64,000 nucleotides of DNA from an uncultured Dorea sp. (GCA_900550865.1 URTM01000010.1:16573-80572); one strand, 5' to 3'; counted from the first letter of the stretch, positions 1 through 9,349 are shown. The notes: a model not told the origin generated them from the letters alone. A program made the numbers and translations.

Positions 1-1262
1 CCCATCAAAACCTTGTTATTTTTGCTTCTCCAAAGTGTATAACCACCTTCTTTATAGCACTTCACTTCTGGACTGTAGTAACATTTTTTTTGTAAAACAC
101 TATCCTGAAAATCATTTTTTAAAATCCATTTCAAATTTTCATGAATATTATCCATTTGAGAATACCTTTTTGATAATACACTTCCCATCAAGTCTAATAC
201 ATAACGGTAATGATCAAAATGTTCTCCAGATAAATCCAATATCTTTCCTTCATCATTATCACCAAAAACTACAGTTTCTCCATACTCTCCACAGCAATCA
301 CACAAAAATTCACTCATGTGCAAAAGATATTCTTCCCATATTTTAGGAATCTTAATATGATTATGCTTCATTTCTAACATCAACAGTCCATAAGCTTCCA
401 TTACAAAACTCTGGTAATGCAATGACATTTCTTTGTTTACGCCATCTGCATAGTTCTGTCTGGGAAGTTCTTCCGTCAATATATTAAAAGCAAGTTTTTC
501 CCACGGCTTATAGTCAAAAAATATCCCCGACATTCCCACCGCATACATTTCTACAATCAAATGATTATTTGCAGATGAATATTTCGCTCTGTGTTTTACA
601 ATATAATCAGTCATTATAATTATGCCATGCGATATATCTTCCAATATTTTATTATTTTCCAAATTATATTTTTCAAATGCTTTTTTCAAAAAGCAATAAG
701 TGTATATCCATGAATTGACTCTAATAGCAATTTCCATTGCACTAGTCCATTCAACGCCGTATAAAAAATGATTGTTTTCATTCCAATCATAAAAGAGCTC
801 TTTTAACTCTTTTAAAATATTAACATCACCAGTTACATAAAATGATTTTGCCATTCCAGCAAACTGATAATGTCTATTTAATTCCCAGTTTGTTCTTATA
901 TCTCCAATATCCTCTCTTTGAGAAATCGAAATATCATACGAACATTGGTCTGCCGGCCAAACATTTTCCGTTTGAAAACCGGCATTCCATGCTCTCTTAT
1001 ATTTACTATAAGAATATACTCCAAAAAGATTCTGTTCTTTAAACACAGAAAAGCTTTCATTATTCCAATTGATGCTTATTCGATTCACTTGAGCATTTAA
1101 ATTTTTCAATTCATCTGGCAATTCAAATTCATAAACAGGTAAGTTTGCCTTATAATATTGTCTTCTTTCCTGCTTCTGCAAATTTTTCTGCTGAAAACGC
1201 CAACAGATTTCACCCATATTCATAGCTTTCAATCTATTTAAATACCAAGTCATCTTCTTCAT
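1..1262 (-). CDS. heparinase II/III-like family protein (3' end beyond window)
   Basis: About 420 residues are visible and the frame is still open at the window edge, so the C-terminus is missing. Residues ~167-183 (GVEWTSAMEIAIRVNSW) and ~227-240 (SSANNHLIVEMYAV) are typical of the alpha-helical N-terminal domain of the heparinase II/III / alginate-lyase-like superfamily often found in surface-polysaccharide loci. Known relatives are polysaccharide lyases or modification factors for the polymer; the substrate cannot be told. The ATG is chosen because AAGGTGATG lies just upstream; it follows the wecB stop by 16 nt, so it belongs to the polysaccharide operon. The DNA is markedly AT-rich, like the neighbouring wec genes. 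No signal peptide is visible. Family call fairly sure, function inferred. Confidence 0.75.
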   Translation of the reverse strand, partial: MKKMTWYLNRLKAMNMGEICWRFQQKNLQKQERRQYYKANLPVYEFELPDELKNLNAQVNRISINWNNESFSVFKEQNLFGVYSYSKYKRAWNAGFQTENVWPADQCSYDISISQREDIGDIRTNWELNRHYQFAGMAKSFYVTGDVNILKELKELFYDWNENNHFLYGVEWTSAMEIAIRVNSWIYTYCFLKKAFEKYNLENNKILEDISHGIIIMTDYIVKHRAKYSSANNHLIVEMYAVGMSGIFFDYKPWEKLAFNILTEELPRQNYADGVNKEMSLHYQSFVMEAYGLLMLEMKHNHIKIPKIWEEYLLHMSEFLCDCCGEYGETVVFGDNDEGKILDLSGEHFDHYRYVLDLMGSVLSKRYSQMDNIHENLKWILKNDFQDSVLQKKCYYSPEVKCYKEGGYTLWRSKNNKVLM

Positions 1263-1278
1263 CAATCATCACCTTATT

Positions 1279-2376
1279 TTACAATTTCTCTTCAAGAATA
1301 TCTGCAATTCGTTTACAAGCAAAACCATCACCATAAGGATTACTTGCTTTGCTCATCTTCTCATATTCATCCTCATTTTCAAGCAAACTCTTGAAATTCT
1401 GATAAATAGCTTCTTCTTCTGTTCCAACCAGTTTCAATGTTCCTGCCGCAATTCCCTCTGGACGTTCTGTAGTATCTCTCATAACCAATACAGGCTTTCC
1501 AAGAGATGGAGCTTCCTCTTGAATTCCACCTGAATCCGTTAAGATCATATAACTTCTGTTCAAGAAATTATGAAAGTCCAGTACTTCCAATGGTTCAATA
1601 ATACGAATTCGGTCATCATCTCCAAGAATACTATCGGCAATTTCTCGAACAACCGGATTCATATGAATTGGATAAATAGCCTTTACATCTGGATGTTCAT
1701 CCATTACTCGACGGATAGCTCTAAACATATGCTTCATAGGTTCTCCAAGATTTTCTCTTCGGTGAGCAGTTATCATAATCAAACGACTATCGGATGCCCA
1801 GTCCAAATCTGGATGCGCATAGTCTTCTCGAACAGTAGTTTTCAATGCATCAATTGCTGTATTTCCCGTCACAAAAATCGTTTCTTCTTTCTTTCCTTCT
1901 TTAAGAAGATTATTCTTAGAAAGTTCAGTCGGTGCAAAATTAAACTGGCTAATAATACTTACTGCCTGCCGATTAAATTCTTCCGGATACGGACTATAAA
2001 TATTATAAGTACGCAGCCCTGCTTCTACATGTCCCACAGGAATTTGTAAATAGAAACATGCCAATGCAGTTACAAATGTTGTACTTGTATCTCCATGTAC
2101 TAAAACAACATCTGGTTTTTCTTTTTCCAATACCTCTTTAATCTTATTTAATATATTTGTTGTTACATCAAATAAAGTCTGTCTATCTTTCATAATAGAC
2201 AAATCATAATCTGGCTCTACACGAAAGGCCTCTAATACCTGATCCAACATTTGTCTATGCTGTCCAGTTACACATACTACTGTTTCTAACTCTTTTCTTG
2301 TTTTCAATTCATTAACCAATGGACACATCTTTATAGCTTCCGGACGCGTTCCAAATACTAACATTATTTTTTTCAT
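1279..2376 (-). CDS. wecB: UDP-N-acetylglucosamine 2-epimerase (non-hydrolysing)
   Basis: Interconverts UDP-GlcNAc and UDP-ManNAc in the cytoplasm, supplying ManNAc for the surface polymer. About 365 residues, the usual length. Seen: N-terminal GTRPEAIKMCPLV, HVEAGLRT, and the C-terminal block DSGGIQEEAPSLGKPVLV followed by RDTTERPEG, all hallmarks of the family's two-Rossmann fold. An upstream in-frame ATG would overlap the preceding gene; the internal ATG (MKKIM) is preferred because GGAG sits 7 nt ahead and the gene then starts 4 nt after the acetyltransferase stop. It works with wecC two genes upstream, giving the route UDP-GlcNAc to UDP-ManNAc to UDP-ManNAcA. Confidence 0.93.
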   Translation of the reverse strand: MKKIMLVFGTRPEAIKMCPLVNELKTRKELETVVCVTGQHRQMLDQVLEAFRVEPDYDLSIMKDRQTLFDVTTNILNKIKEVLEKEKPDVVLVHGDTSTTFVTALACFYLQIPVGHVEAGLRTYNIYSPYPEEFNRQAVSIISQFNFAPTELSKNNLLKEGKKEETIFVTGNTAIDALKTTVREDYAHPDLDWASDSRLIMITAHRRENLGEPMKHMFRAIRRVMDEHPDVKAIYPIHMNPVVREIADSILGDDDRIRIIEPLEVLDFHNFLNRSYMILTDSGGIQEEAPSLGKPVLVMRDTTERPEGIAAGTLKLVGTEEEAIYQNFKSLLENEDEYEKMSKASNPYGDGFACKRIADILEEKL

Positions 2377-2380
2377 TTGT

Positions 2381-2812
2381 TTACTCCATTTTATCAATTA
2401 TCTTTACAACTTTTGCCGGCACTCCTACTGCAACTGCGTTATCTGGTATATCTGATATAACAACAGCACCAGCTCCTATAACTGCATTATTTCCCACATG
2501 AACCGGACCTATAATATTAGCACCAGCTCCTACAATTACATTGTCACCAAGGATTGGAACTTCATATATCTCAGAAGTCCCACCCATAGTAACATTTTGA
2601 GATATATGGCATTTTTTCCCTATTACACATCTTTTATGTATAACAATTCCTAATGCCTGATATCCTAATATTGTTCCTTCACCTATTTCAGCTTGGTATG
2701 GTATTACTCCTCCCCACAAAATTCTAATAGCACCTTTAATTACCATTGGGATTAGAGGGACATGGTGAAGATATAATTTACGTTCAACTTTATACCATTT
2801 ATATATATTCAT
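2381..2812 (-). CDS. serine acetyltransferase-like left-handed beta-helix acyltransferase
   Basis: A 143-residue hexapeptide-repeat protein of the LbH-SAT/colanic-type acetyltransferase group, presumed to O-acetylate a sugar of the polysaccharide rather than serine. Evidence: the repeated (V/I)G(A/N) hexapeptides over roughly residues 45-135, the catalytic-type His in IVIHKRCVIG, the block NVTMGGTSE, and the end GVPAKVVK. It lacks the long N-terminal helical domain of true CysE. The start is the second ATG (MNIYKWYKVE), preceded by GAGGAAATCGT and 10 nt after the wecC stop. AT-rich like its neighbours. Confidence 0.8.
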   Translation of the reverse strand: MNIYKWYKVERKLYLHHVPLIPMVIKGAIRILWGGVIPYQAEIGEGTILGYQALGIVIHKRCVIGKKCHISQNVTMGGTSEIYEVPILGDNVIVGAGANIIGPVHVGNNAVIGAGAVVISDIPDNAVAVGVPAKVVKIIDKME

Positions 2813-2822
2813 ACGATTTCCT

Positions 2823-4046
2823 CTACAATCTATAAACACCATCTAAATCACAGATTTTTCTAGTATCTAAAACAATTTTGCCTTTTAACTTGTCCATATT
2901 CTGTTTAATTTCATCATGTCCAACCAAAAGAACCACAAGGTCTACATCATTGATGAATTCATCAATGTCGTGATACTGATTTGGCACAACATCTTTCTCA
3001 ATAAACGGATCATAAATCTTAACAAGATCACCACACAGATGTCTTTCCATGGATTCAAGCATCTGTAATGTAGGAGACTCTCTCATATCGTCCACGTTTT
3101 CTTTATATGTAAGTCCATACAATCCCACTTTACTGATATCTGTCATATGATTTTCTTTCATAATCTCGTAGATACGATTCAGTACAAAATCAGGCATTCC
3201 ATCGTTTGTTTTCATGGATTCATCAATTACTTTCGCAAGACTTGGATAATCGCCTACCAGGAACCATGGATCTACGGAAATGCAATGTCCTCCAACTCCC
3301 GGACCTGGCTGCAAAATATTAACACGAGGATGCATGTTACAAATTTTAATAATTTCATATACATCCATATCGTCATGTCTGCAAATTTTTGCAAGTTCAT
3401 TTGCGAACGCAATATTTACTGCTCTAAATGTATTCTCAACAACTTTCGTCATTTCTGCAGTTCTAATGTCTGTTACTACGATTTCTCCCTGACAGAATGA
3501 AGAATATAATTCTTTTACTTTCTCTCCTACAGCCTTATCGTCTGCTCCGATTGTTCTGTTATTATGTAAAAGTTCATATACCATATTACCTGGAATAATT
3601 CTTTCCGGTGCATGTACAAGATTAATATCCTGACCAATCACGAAACCATTCTCTTCAATTACAGGTCTTACAAACTTATCAATTGTTCCTGGCGAAACTG
3701 TTGATTCGATAACTACGGTTGCACCTTTATGGCAAGCCTTCATAACATCTTTTACTGCTTCTACCACATAGCAAGCATCTACTTTTTTAGAAAATTTATC
3801 ATATGGTGTTGGTACTGATACAATATATACATCTGTATTCTGATATTCTGTCGTGAACTTAATGTCAGACTCTACGGCACTCTGAAAAAGTTCATCCAAC
3901 CCGTCTTCTTTAAATGTTGTCTTTCCCGCATTCAGTGTATCTACCAGTTCTTTGTTATAATCAGTACCTATAACTTCTACTCCATGAGATGCCATCATAA
4001 GAGCTGTCGGCAGCCCAATATATCCTAATCCAATCACATTTACCAT
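2823..4046 (-). CDS. wecC: UDP-N-acetyl-D-mannosamine dehydrogenase
   Basis: NAD-dependent four-electron oxidation of UDP-ManNAc to UDP-ManNAcA. The 407 residues carry the N-terminal dinucleotide-binding motif (GLGYIGLPTA, residues ~5-14), the STVSPGT segment, the middle-domain GPGVGGHCISVDPWF motif with the catalytic Cys, and the C-terminal KENVDDMRESP segment before a second Rossmann domain, as in the UDP-glucose/GDP-mannose dehydrogenase family. Assignment to ManNAc rather than glucose rests on the GGHCI-SVDPWF form and on wecB in the same operon. It begins 25 nt after the TagA-type transferase. Confidence 0.9.
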   Translation of the reverse strand: MVNVIGLGYIGLPTALMMASHGVEVIGTDYNKELVDTLNAGKTTFKEDGLDELFQSAVESDIKFTTEYQNTDVYIVSVPTPYDKFSKKVDACYVVEAVKDVMKACHKGATVVIESTVSPGTIDKFVRPVIEENGFVIGQDINLVHAPERIIPGNMVYELLHNNRTIGADDKAVGEKVKELYSSFCQGEIVVTDIRTAEMTKVVENTFRAVNIAFANELAKICRHDDMDVYEIIKICNMHPRVNILQPGPGVGGHCISVDPWFLVGDYPSLAKVIDESMKTNDGMPDFVLNRIYEIMKENHMTDISKVGLYGLTYKENVDDMRESPTLQMLESMERHLCGDLVKIYDPFIEKDVVPNQYHDIDEFINDVDLVVLLVGHDEIKQNMDKLKGKIVLDTRKICDLDGVYRL

Positions 4047-4071
4047 CTTATTTTTCCTCCTTTAGTAATTC

Positions 4072-4821
4072 TTAGTGTTTCTTGAACTTATATTTATATG
4101 TAAGGGCAACGAATTTTGCATTGCCAATAATATATCGTTTCCACATTCTCCGTGGCTCCTGGATGAATCGATATAACCATTCCAACCCGTGATCCTGCCA
4201 CCATTTTGGTGCTCTTTCTGTAACGCCTGCAACGATATCAAAGCTTCCCCCAACTCCCATAACAAATGGAATATTCAATTGTTTGATATATTTATTTACC
4301 CAATATTCTTTCTTAGGAGATGAAAAAGCTACAAACATCATATCTGCACCTGATTCAGCCATATCTTTAACAATCTCAGGTTCGTCTGCTTCTGTAAAAT
4401 ATCCATTTCTATAGCCGACAATCTGAATGTCTGGATATTTTTCTTCAAAAATAGCTTTTACTTTTTTTACCACTTCTTCTTTTGCCCCAAAAAGATATAT
4501 TTTGTATCCTTTTTTCTCTGCAACAACGACAAGCTTTTGAAACAAATCACAGCCTGTTACTCTTTCTTTCAGCGGAATCCCCAAACGCTTTGCAGCCCAG
4601 ACAATTGATGCCCCATCTGCATTTATCAATGGACATGAATTAACGATTTTTCTTAATTTAGGATCTTTTTCCATCAAATTAACCTTCGATGCATTAATTA
4701 CAACATGCTGTGTTGGTTTTTTCTTTTCTATAATTTTTTCTATTTCGCTAATCGTTTCTTCCATTGAAATTGCATTAACGTAAGTATTCATTATCTTAAA
4801 ACGTTTATTATTTTCTTCCAT
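4072..4821 (-). CDS. WecG/TagA/CpsF family glycosyltransferase
   Basis: GT26-family transferase, known to add ManNAc or ManNAcA to a lipid-linked sugar at the inner face of the membrane, the second step of ECA or teichoic-acid linkage synthesis. The 249 residues show INADGASIVWAAK (~84-96), the region around T108-D111, GVGGSFDIVAG, and the C-terminal block APKWWQDHGLEWLYRFIQEP with MWKRYI. With wecB and wecC downstream, the donor is likely UDP-ManNAcA or UDP-ManNAc (inference). The ATG follows GGAAGAGAA. A long hairpin and a fall in G+C separate it from the sugar transferase upstream. Confidence 0.9.
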   Translation of the reverse strand: MEENNKRFKIMNTYVNAISMEETISEIEKIIEKKKPTQHVVINASKVNLMEKDPKLRKIVNSCPLINADGASIVWAAKRLGIPLKERVTGCDLFQKLVVVAEKKGYKIYLFGAKEEVVKKVKAIFEEKYPDIQIVGYRNGYFTEADEPEIVKDMAESGADMMFVAFSSPKKEYWVNKYIKQLNIPFVMGVGGSFDIVAGVTERAPKWWQDHGLEWLYRFIQEPRRMWKRYIIGNAKFVALTYKYKFKKH

Positions 4822-4864
4822 TTCTCTTCTTTCCTTTATATTTATAACTTATCTAATATCATAT

Positions 4865-4909
4865 ATTTTGCAACTGACTTTTCATATTCGAAAAATTCAG
4901 TTGCAAAAT
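4865..4909 (-). other. intra-operon hairpin between the priming transferase and TagA-type genes
   Basis: A perfect 13-bp inverted repeat (ATTTTGCAACTGA / TCAGTTGCAAAAT) encloses a second short stem (TTTTC/GAAAA), so nearly the whole 45 nt can fold. No T-run follows on the minus strand, so it is not a canonical terminator. It lies at the border between conserved assembly genes and the AT-rich polymer-specific genes; an mRNA processing or partial-attenuation role is only inference. Confidence 0.6.
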
Positions 4910-4921
4910 CATCACATACGT

Positions 4922-6373
4922 TTACATCGATCCATCTTTTCTAAACACAACCAACACGGTCTTAAGCAATATCTTTATATCCAATCCAATATTCCAGTTA
5001 TTAATATACTCTCTATCCAGTCTCGCAACCTCTTCGAAATCTGTTATATCACTTCTACCGCTCACCTGCCACATTCCGGTAATACCAGGTTTGATCGCAA
5101 GTCGTGCTCTGTGATGTAATTCATACAGATTTGTCTCAGAAATTAACGGTGGTCTGGTTCCTACGATAGACATATCTCCTTTCAGTACATTGAAGAACTG
5201 CGGGAACTCATCCAAGCTTGTACGACGGATGAAATCGCCGACTCCCGTTTTCTTCGTTCCATCCGGAAGCACCTTGTTTCCAATGACACGCGGATCAAAG
5301 TCCAGCTTAAACATCTTTCCGTCTCCAAGTTTGTTGTCTTTCATAAGTTCTGCTTTTCTTGCTTCCGCATCCATGTACATACTGCGGAATTTATACATCT
5401 TAAACTTCTTACCATTCTTTCCGACACGCTCCTGTGAGAAGAAGATTGGTCCCGGTGATGAGATGTAAATTACCGGTGCCACAAAGATGAAGATAATTCC
5501 TGTCAGAATACATCCGGCAAGTCCAGCCGCAATATCCATGATTCTCTTCGCCATTAACTGTTTAGTTGATGCATAGTTCATACTTGTTGTAAGAACCGTG
5601 TAATTCCCGATCTTTTCTACAAACTGTTTCTTTCCTGGTACATTAGAAATCTTTGCAAGGCTTAAGTGAACCGTCACACCTGTCTCTGTGAACTGTTCAA
5701 TCAATTCTTTTGGATAAGGAACTGTTCCCGAAGTAACAATCAGTACTTCATCTACCCATTCACGACAAACGTACATTGGAGCCGATTCTGCATCTGCCAC
5801 GACATCAACACCATCTACGACACTGCCTACCCAGTCACAGTCAATGATTGCAACACCGGCAATGACATATCTTGCATAATTATTGGCCTTGATATTGCGT
5901 ACAACCTGTTCTGCAATATCGGATGTGACTACGATAAGCAGTGCTCTTTCGCTTCCCTCGTCCATCTTACTCTTCAACTTACGTTTCCAAAGTTCACGTA
6001 CCGAATACGATATTGCTATGTACAATACAATCAATAAAATTAGTGCCAGTCTGGAATATTCCTGACCTTTCTGAAGCAGGAACAGAAACATAATGGACAC
6101 TGCACCTACTATAATACAATGCTTTATCGTAGTCATGAATTCCACATAATGTCCTCGTTTCAATACACCTCTCAGTGTATTGGATGTAACAAGGATAATC
6201 AAATCTGTAAATTCAATGAACACGGCCATATTTCGATACAACATATTAATATATGGATTAAATCCATTTCCGCTAATCATATATGCTAATAAAAATGCCA
6301 CTTGCAAGCATATCATATCCCATATGATGAAATCCGCATGTTTTAACCATCCATCATTATCTTTCCTGTACAT
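4922..6373 (-). CDS. undecaprenyl-phosphate sugar phosphotransferase (priming sugar transferase)
   Basis: Starts polymer synthesis by moving a sugar-1-phosphate to undecaprenyl phosphate (polyprenol-phosphate hexose-1-phosphate transferase, WbaP/CpsE-like). The 483 residues comprise four to five hydrophobic segments in the first ~130, a Rossmann-like central domain, a further membrane segment at ~280-305 (AAGLAGCILTGIIFIFVAP), then the catalytic domain: SSPGPIFFSQERVGKNG, KMYKFRSM, RRTSLDEFPQFFNVLKGDMS, VGTRPP and KPGITGMWQVSGRS. This is the last gene of the conserved part of the operon, following the LCP gene by about 60 nt. Sugar specificity is not readable. Confidence 0.92.
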   Translation of the reverse strand: MYRKDNDGWLKHADFIIWDMICLQVAFLLAYMISGNGFNPYINMLYRNMAVFIEFTDLIILVTSNTLRGVLKRGHYVEFMTTIKHCIIVGAVSIMFLFLLQKGQEYSRLALILLIVLYIAISYSVRELWKRKLKSKMDEGSERALLIVVTSDIAEQVVRNIKANNYARYVIAGVAIIDCDWVGSVVDGVDVVADAESAPMYVCREWVDEVLIVTSGTVPYPKELIEQFTETGVTVHLSLAKISNVPGKKQFVEKIGNYTVLTTSMNYASTKQLMAKRIMDIAAGLAGCILTGIIFIFVAPVIYISSPGPIFFSQERVGKNGKKFKMYKFRSMYMDAEARKAELMKDNKLGDGKMFKLDFDPRVIGNKVLPDGTKKTGVGDFIRRTSLDEFPQFFNVLKGDMSIVGTRPPLISETNLYELHHRARLAIKPGITGMWQVSGRSDITDFEEVARLDREYINNWNIGLDIKILLKTVLVVFRKDGSM

Positions 6374-6432
6374 ATATCTTTCTCACTTTTCCTTACATTA
6401 TAACTATGTTTTTTCTTACTTCTTTTCTAATC

Positions 6433-7878
6433 TTATCTTGAGTTCTTCTCTACCGCTTTGATCTTCTTCACTGCATTCTGTACTGCTGTTTCATCCGGCC
6501 ACATAACATATAATAACTGACTTCCGGACGAAAAGCAGGATTGTGTATCTCCGGTTCCGCTGACTGCCTGTGATTCGATATCCCAGTCTGTCGGATCTGC
6601 AATCTGATTACTGATGAATTTCGAAATTTCTTCACTTGTCATATTGGTCTGAACGGAATCGCTCACTCCTGCGATCAGTTCATTGGCGTTCTTTAAAATT
6701 GCAGGTGAACAAGCTTTTTTGATAATAGCTGTCAGAACAATCTCCTGATCTTTTCCTCTCTGATTATCACCATCTTCAAAGCTGTATCTTTCTCTGGCAA
6801 ATCCCAGTGCCATATCTCCATCTAGATGGTTCATACCTTTTTGGATCTTGTATTTTCCATGAAGTGTTGTGAATTCATAATCTGAGTTCACATCCACGCC
6901 GCCAAGTGCATCTACAATCTTCACAAGCGATGTAAAGTTCACTCTCGCATAATAATCAATGTTGATTCCATACAGGTTTTCCAGTGTTGCCATTGATCTG
7001 TCCACGCCGTAGATTCCGGCATGTGTCAATTTATCTCTTGACTCACCGGATATCTCCGGAATTGTCACATAGTAATCTCTCGGTGTCGTTGACAGAAGAA
7101 TCTTCTTCGTCTGTGGATTTACCGTCATAATAATATTCACATCGCTTCGGCTGTTCGTTGTGATCGGTCCTGCGACATCGATGCCACTGATGAATACGTT
7201 GAATGGCTCGTCTACGCTTGCCTGTTTTTCTTCTTTGATCTCAGTCTTGATTCCGTACTGGTACAGGATCTTCACCTGATCAGAAAATCCTTCTACCGAA
7301 TCATCGATCATGCTCATGTAGCCTTCATTGAAGATTGCCGCATCGATATTTCCGTTCAGAAGTCCGTTTGCTTCATCGGTCAGGGATTCGTATGTCTCTG
7401 CTTTCAGATCTCTTCCGATGACTTTTTCTACATCTTTGACCATTTTCTTGGTGTTTTTCTGATCTACAACGGTCTGATAACCGAAACGGTAATTCCCGGC
7501 ATCCATGATGTTGTCCGCTTTGTCATCTTTTTTCACGACTACAACCATGTTATCCGTCTTATAGGTTGCTCCGCCAACTGCTTTCAGTACATCATCTGTT
7601 TTCAGAAGTGCAACGCTTCCGACTGCCAGAATGATCGTCATCAGAAGGCTGATGATCTGTCCCAGATATCTGGAAATATTATTTTTTAGATATTGTAATG
7701 CATGTGTGATCACAAATAGGATCAGTAATACAATGATCAGCGGCACCAGATATTTTGTCGGTGCCAGTCCGCTGTTCCAGATCAGTACAATACAGATAAC
7801 CGATACTGCAAGCTGGATCAGTGTGATAAGCTTTCCTGCTATATTCTTCTTTCCTGTCATGGACTGTTTTAAACTCAT
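6433..7878 (-). CDS. LytR-CpsA-Psr (LCP) family polymer-peptidoglycan ligase
   Basis: LCP enzymes attach lipid-linked secondary polymers to peptidoglycan outside the membrane. The 481 residues start with three hydrophobic segments (roughly 12-34, 44-60, 70-92), a CpsA-type accessory domain (~100-215), then the LCP domain with SGIDVAGPITTNSRSD, TTPRDYYV, HAGIYG, and FARERYSF followed by DNQRGKDQEI; the conserved Arg and Asp residues for pyrophosphate and lipid binding are present. The N-terminal architecture matches streptococcal CpsA. Sits between the anchored Ig-like protein and the priming transferase, so it likely anchors this operon's own product. Confidence 0.92.
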   Translation of the reverse strand: MSLKQSMTGKKNIAGKLITLIQLAVSVICIVLIWNSGLAPTKYLVPLIIVLLILFVITHALQYLKNNISRYLGQIISLLMTIILAVGSVALLKTDDVLKAVGGATYKTDNMVVVVKKDDKADNIMDAGNYRFGYQTVVDQKNTKKMVKDVEKVIGRDLKAETYESLTDEANGLLNGNIDAAIFNEGYMSMIDDSVEGFSDQVKILYQYGIKTEIKEEKQASVDEPFNVFISGIDVAGPITTNSRSDVNIIMTVNPQTKKILLSTTPRDYYVTIPEISGESRDKLTHAGIYGVDRSMATLENLYGINIDYYARVNFTSLVKIVDALGGVDVNSDYEFTTLHGKYKIQKGMNHLDGDMALGFARERYSFEDGDNQRGKDQEIVLTAIIKKACSPAILKNANELIAGVSDSVQTNMTSEEISKFISNQIADPTDWDIESQAVSGTGDTQSCFSSGSQLLYVMWPDETAVQNAVKKIKAVEKNSR

Positions 7879-7894
7879 CTTCTCATTCCTTTTT

Positions 7895-8635
7895 CTACTG
7901 TACTGTCAGTGTGAATTCGATCGGATCGGAAGTGTTGCCGTCACTGTCCTGTACATAATACTGCAGAGTGTATGTACCTGCTTTGTTTACATTATATTCT
8001 CCGTCGATGTGAAGACTCTTGAACAGGGTATCTCTGTCGTCTTTGTCGTCAACTGCCTCCGTCACCTCGCTGAGCGGATTGAATGCAGTACCTCTTGCAA
8101 TGGTTTTGGTCTGTTCCGCAAGTGTGATTACCGGCTTCTCTCCATCTGCCTGCAGAGAATCATCCGGTGCAGTCTTTTCTGTATCTGTCTGTTCTTCTGC
8201 ATCTGTCTTCTTGTCGTCTGTATTCTCCTGTGCAGCTTCATCGGTATCCGGTGCAGTATTCTCATCTGCTGCTACATTTTCCTCCGCATCTGCATTTGCC
8301 GCCGTGTAGGATACCGTGCGTTTTGCCGTGCCTACATTGTTGGCATGATCCATCACGCCGTAATAGACGACCGCTTTCTTCTTGCTGACCGGAATAATCT
8401 TATCTACAAAGACCTGGTCAGACAGATCTCCGTCACGGTTGTCATCTGCTTTGACGCCTTTTAAGAGCTTATCGTAAGCTTCGCCTTCTGTGTAATGTAT
8501 CTTCTGTGTTTTTTCTATTGTGATCACCGGTGCAGTATGATCTTTTCCCATCGTCACGAGAAATCCTACTGCCGCAACTGCTATGCATCCGGCTCCCAGC
8601 ACTCCTGTAAGGAACCACTGTTTCATAACGTTCAC
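7895..8635 (-). CDS. membrane-anchored Ig-like (DUF5011-type) surface protein of the polysaccharide operon
   Basis: A 246-residue protein with an N-terminal signal/anchor (hydrophobic ~8-29). Residues ~35-112 form one bacterial Ig-like domain (APVITIEKTQKIHYTEGEAY, DDNRDGDLSD), a low-complexity acidic Asp/Glu/Thr/Ala linker spans ~114-165, and ~168-246 form a second similar domain (KPVITLAEQTKTIARGTAF, TYTLQYYVQDSDGNTSDP). Such domains are usually extracellular spacers or binding modules. Its place between cpsD and the LCP gene, 3 nt from cpsD, suggests a role in export, length control or attachment of the polymer, but no function is known to me. Confidence 0.7.
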   Translation of the reverse strand: MNVMKQWFLTGVLGAGCIAVAAVGFLVTMGKDHTAPVITIEKTQKIHYTEGEAYDKLLKGVKADDNRDGDLSDQVFVDKIIPVSKKKAVVYYGVMDHANNVGTAKRTVSYTAANADAEENVAADENTAPDTDEAAQENTDDKKTDAEEQTDTEKTAPDDSLQADGEKPVITLAEQTKTIARGTAFNPLSEVTEAVDDKDDRDTLFKSLHIDGEYNVNKAGTYTLQYYVQDSDGNTSDPIEFTLTVQ

Positions 8636-8638
8636 CCT

Positions 8639-9349
8639 CTAGTTTTCTTTTTTGTATTCTCCGTAATAACTGCCGTAATATTTGCTGTAGTATTTTTTTC
8701 CGTAGTACTTATTCTGTTTCAGGTCCACCTTATTCAGTACAACTCCGAGAATCGGGCATCCTGCAAGTTCCAGCTGTTCTTTCACGACACGTGCATATTT
8801 ATAACTGATTTCTCTGGATGCTACGACCAGAACGGATGCATCACAGTTCTTTGCGATAACAGCAGCATCGATAACGCTTCCAAGCGGCGGGGCATCGATG
8901 ATGATGTAATCATATGCCTGTCTGGCACCATTTAACAGTGCTTCGAATCTTCTGTTTCCGAGGAGCTCGGACGGGTTCGGTGGCACAACTCCGGCAAATG
9001 CCACATACAGATTCGGCTCCTGTGTCTTTAAGATGATGTCTTTGATCTCTGCCTGTCCGGACAGGAAATGTGACAATCCTTTTACTTCTCCCGTAACGCG
9101 ATGCCTTCCCATCAGTACTGATTTACGAAGGTCGGCATCCAGGAACAGTACTCTCTTTCCCGCCTCGGCAAGTGATGCTGCTAACTGTAATGATACGGTA
9201 CTCTTTCCTTCGTTCGGTGTACAGCTTGTGAATACAATCACTTTTTTGTCCGATCCGGAAAATTCAATATTGGTTCGCAGTGTCTTGTAGGATTCGTTAC
9301 TGCGGTAATCATTAATTTCTTTTAGATTATTTAAAATTACGTCTGCCAT
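8639..9349 (-). CDS. cpsD: CpsD/CapB family autophosphorylating tyrosine kinase
   Basis: Bacterial tyrosine kinase of the P-loop BY-kinase family that, with the membrane adaptor upstream, controls polymerisation and export. Seen in 236 residues: Walker A (CTPNEGKSTVSLQLA, ~44-58), Walker A' (RVLFLDADLRKS), Walker B-like (YDYIIIDAPPLGSV) and a C-terminal tyrosine cluster (YYGKKYYSKYYGSYYGEY), the autophosphorylation tail. The kinase and its CpsC adaptor are separate genes, the Firmicutes arrangement. Starts 5 nt after cpsC; the PHP phosphatase cpsB lies two genes upstream, completing the phosphorylation switch. Confidence 0.95.
   Translation of the reverse strand: MADVILNNLKEINDYRSNESYKTLRTNIEFSGSDKKVIVFTSCTPNEGKSTVSLQLAASLAEAGKRVLFLDADLRKSVLMGRHRVTGEVKGLSHFLSGQAEIKDIILKTQEPNLYVAFAGVVPPNPSELLGNRRFEALLNGARQAYDYIIIDAPPLGSVIDAAVIAKNCDASVLVVASREISYKYARVVKEQLELAGCPILGVVLNKVDLKQNKYYGKKYYSKYYGSYYGEYKKEN

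Noticed and set aside
35..346. Plus-strand frame near the left edge
   Set aside because: Shadow of the heparinase-like gene; low-complexity product and no RBS.
2381..2812. CysE serine acetyltransferase of cysteine synthesis
   Set aside because: Lacks the N-terminal helical domain and lies inside a polysaccharide operon.
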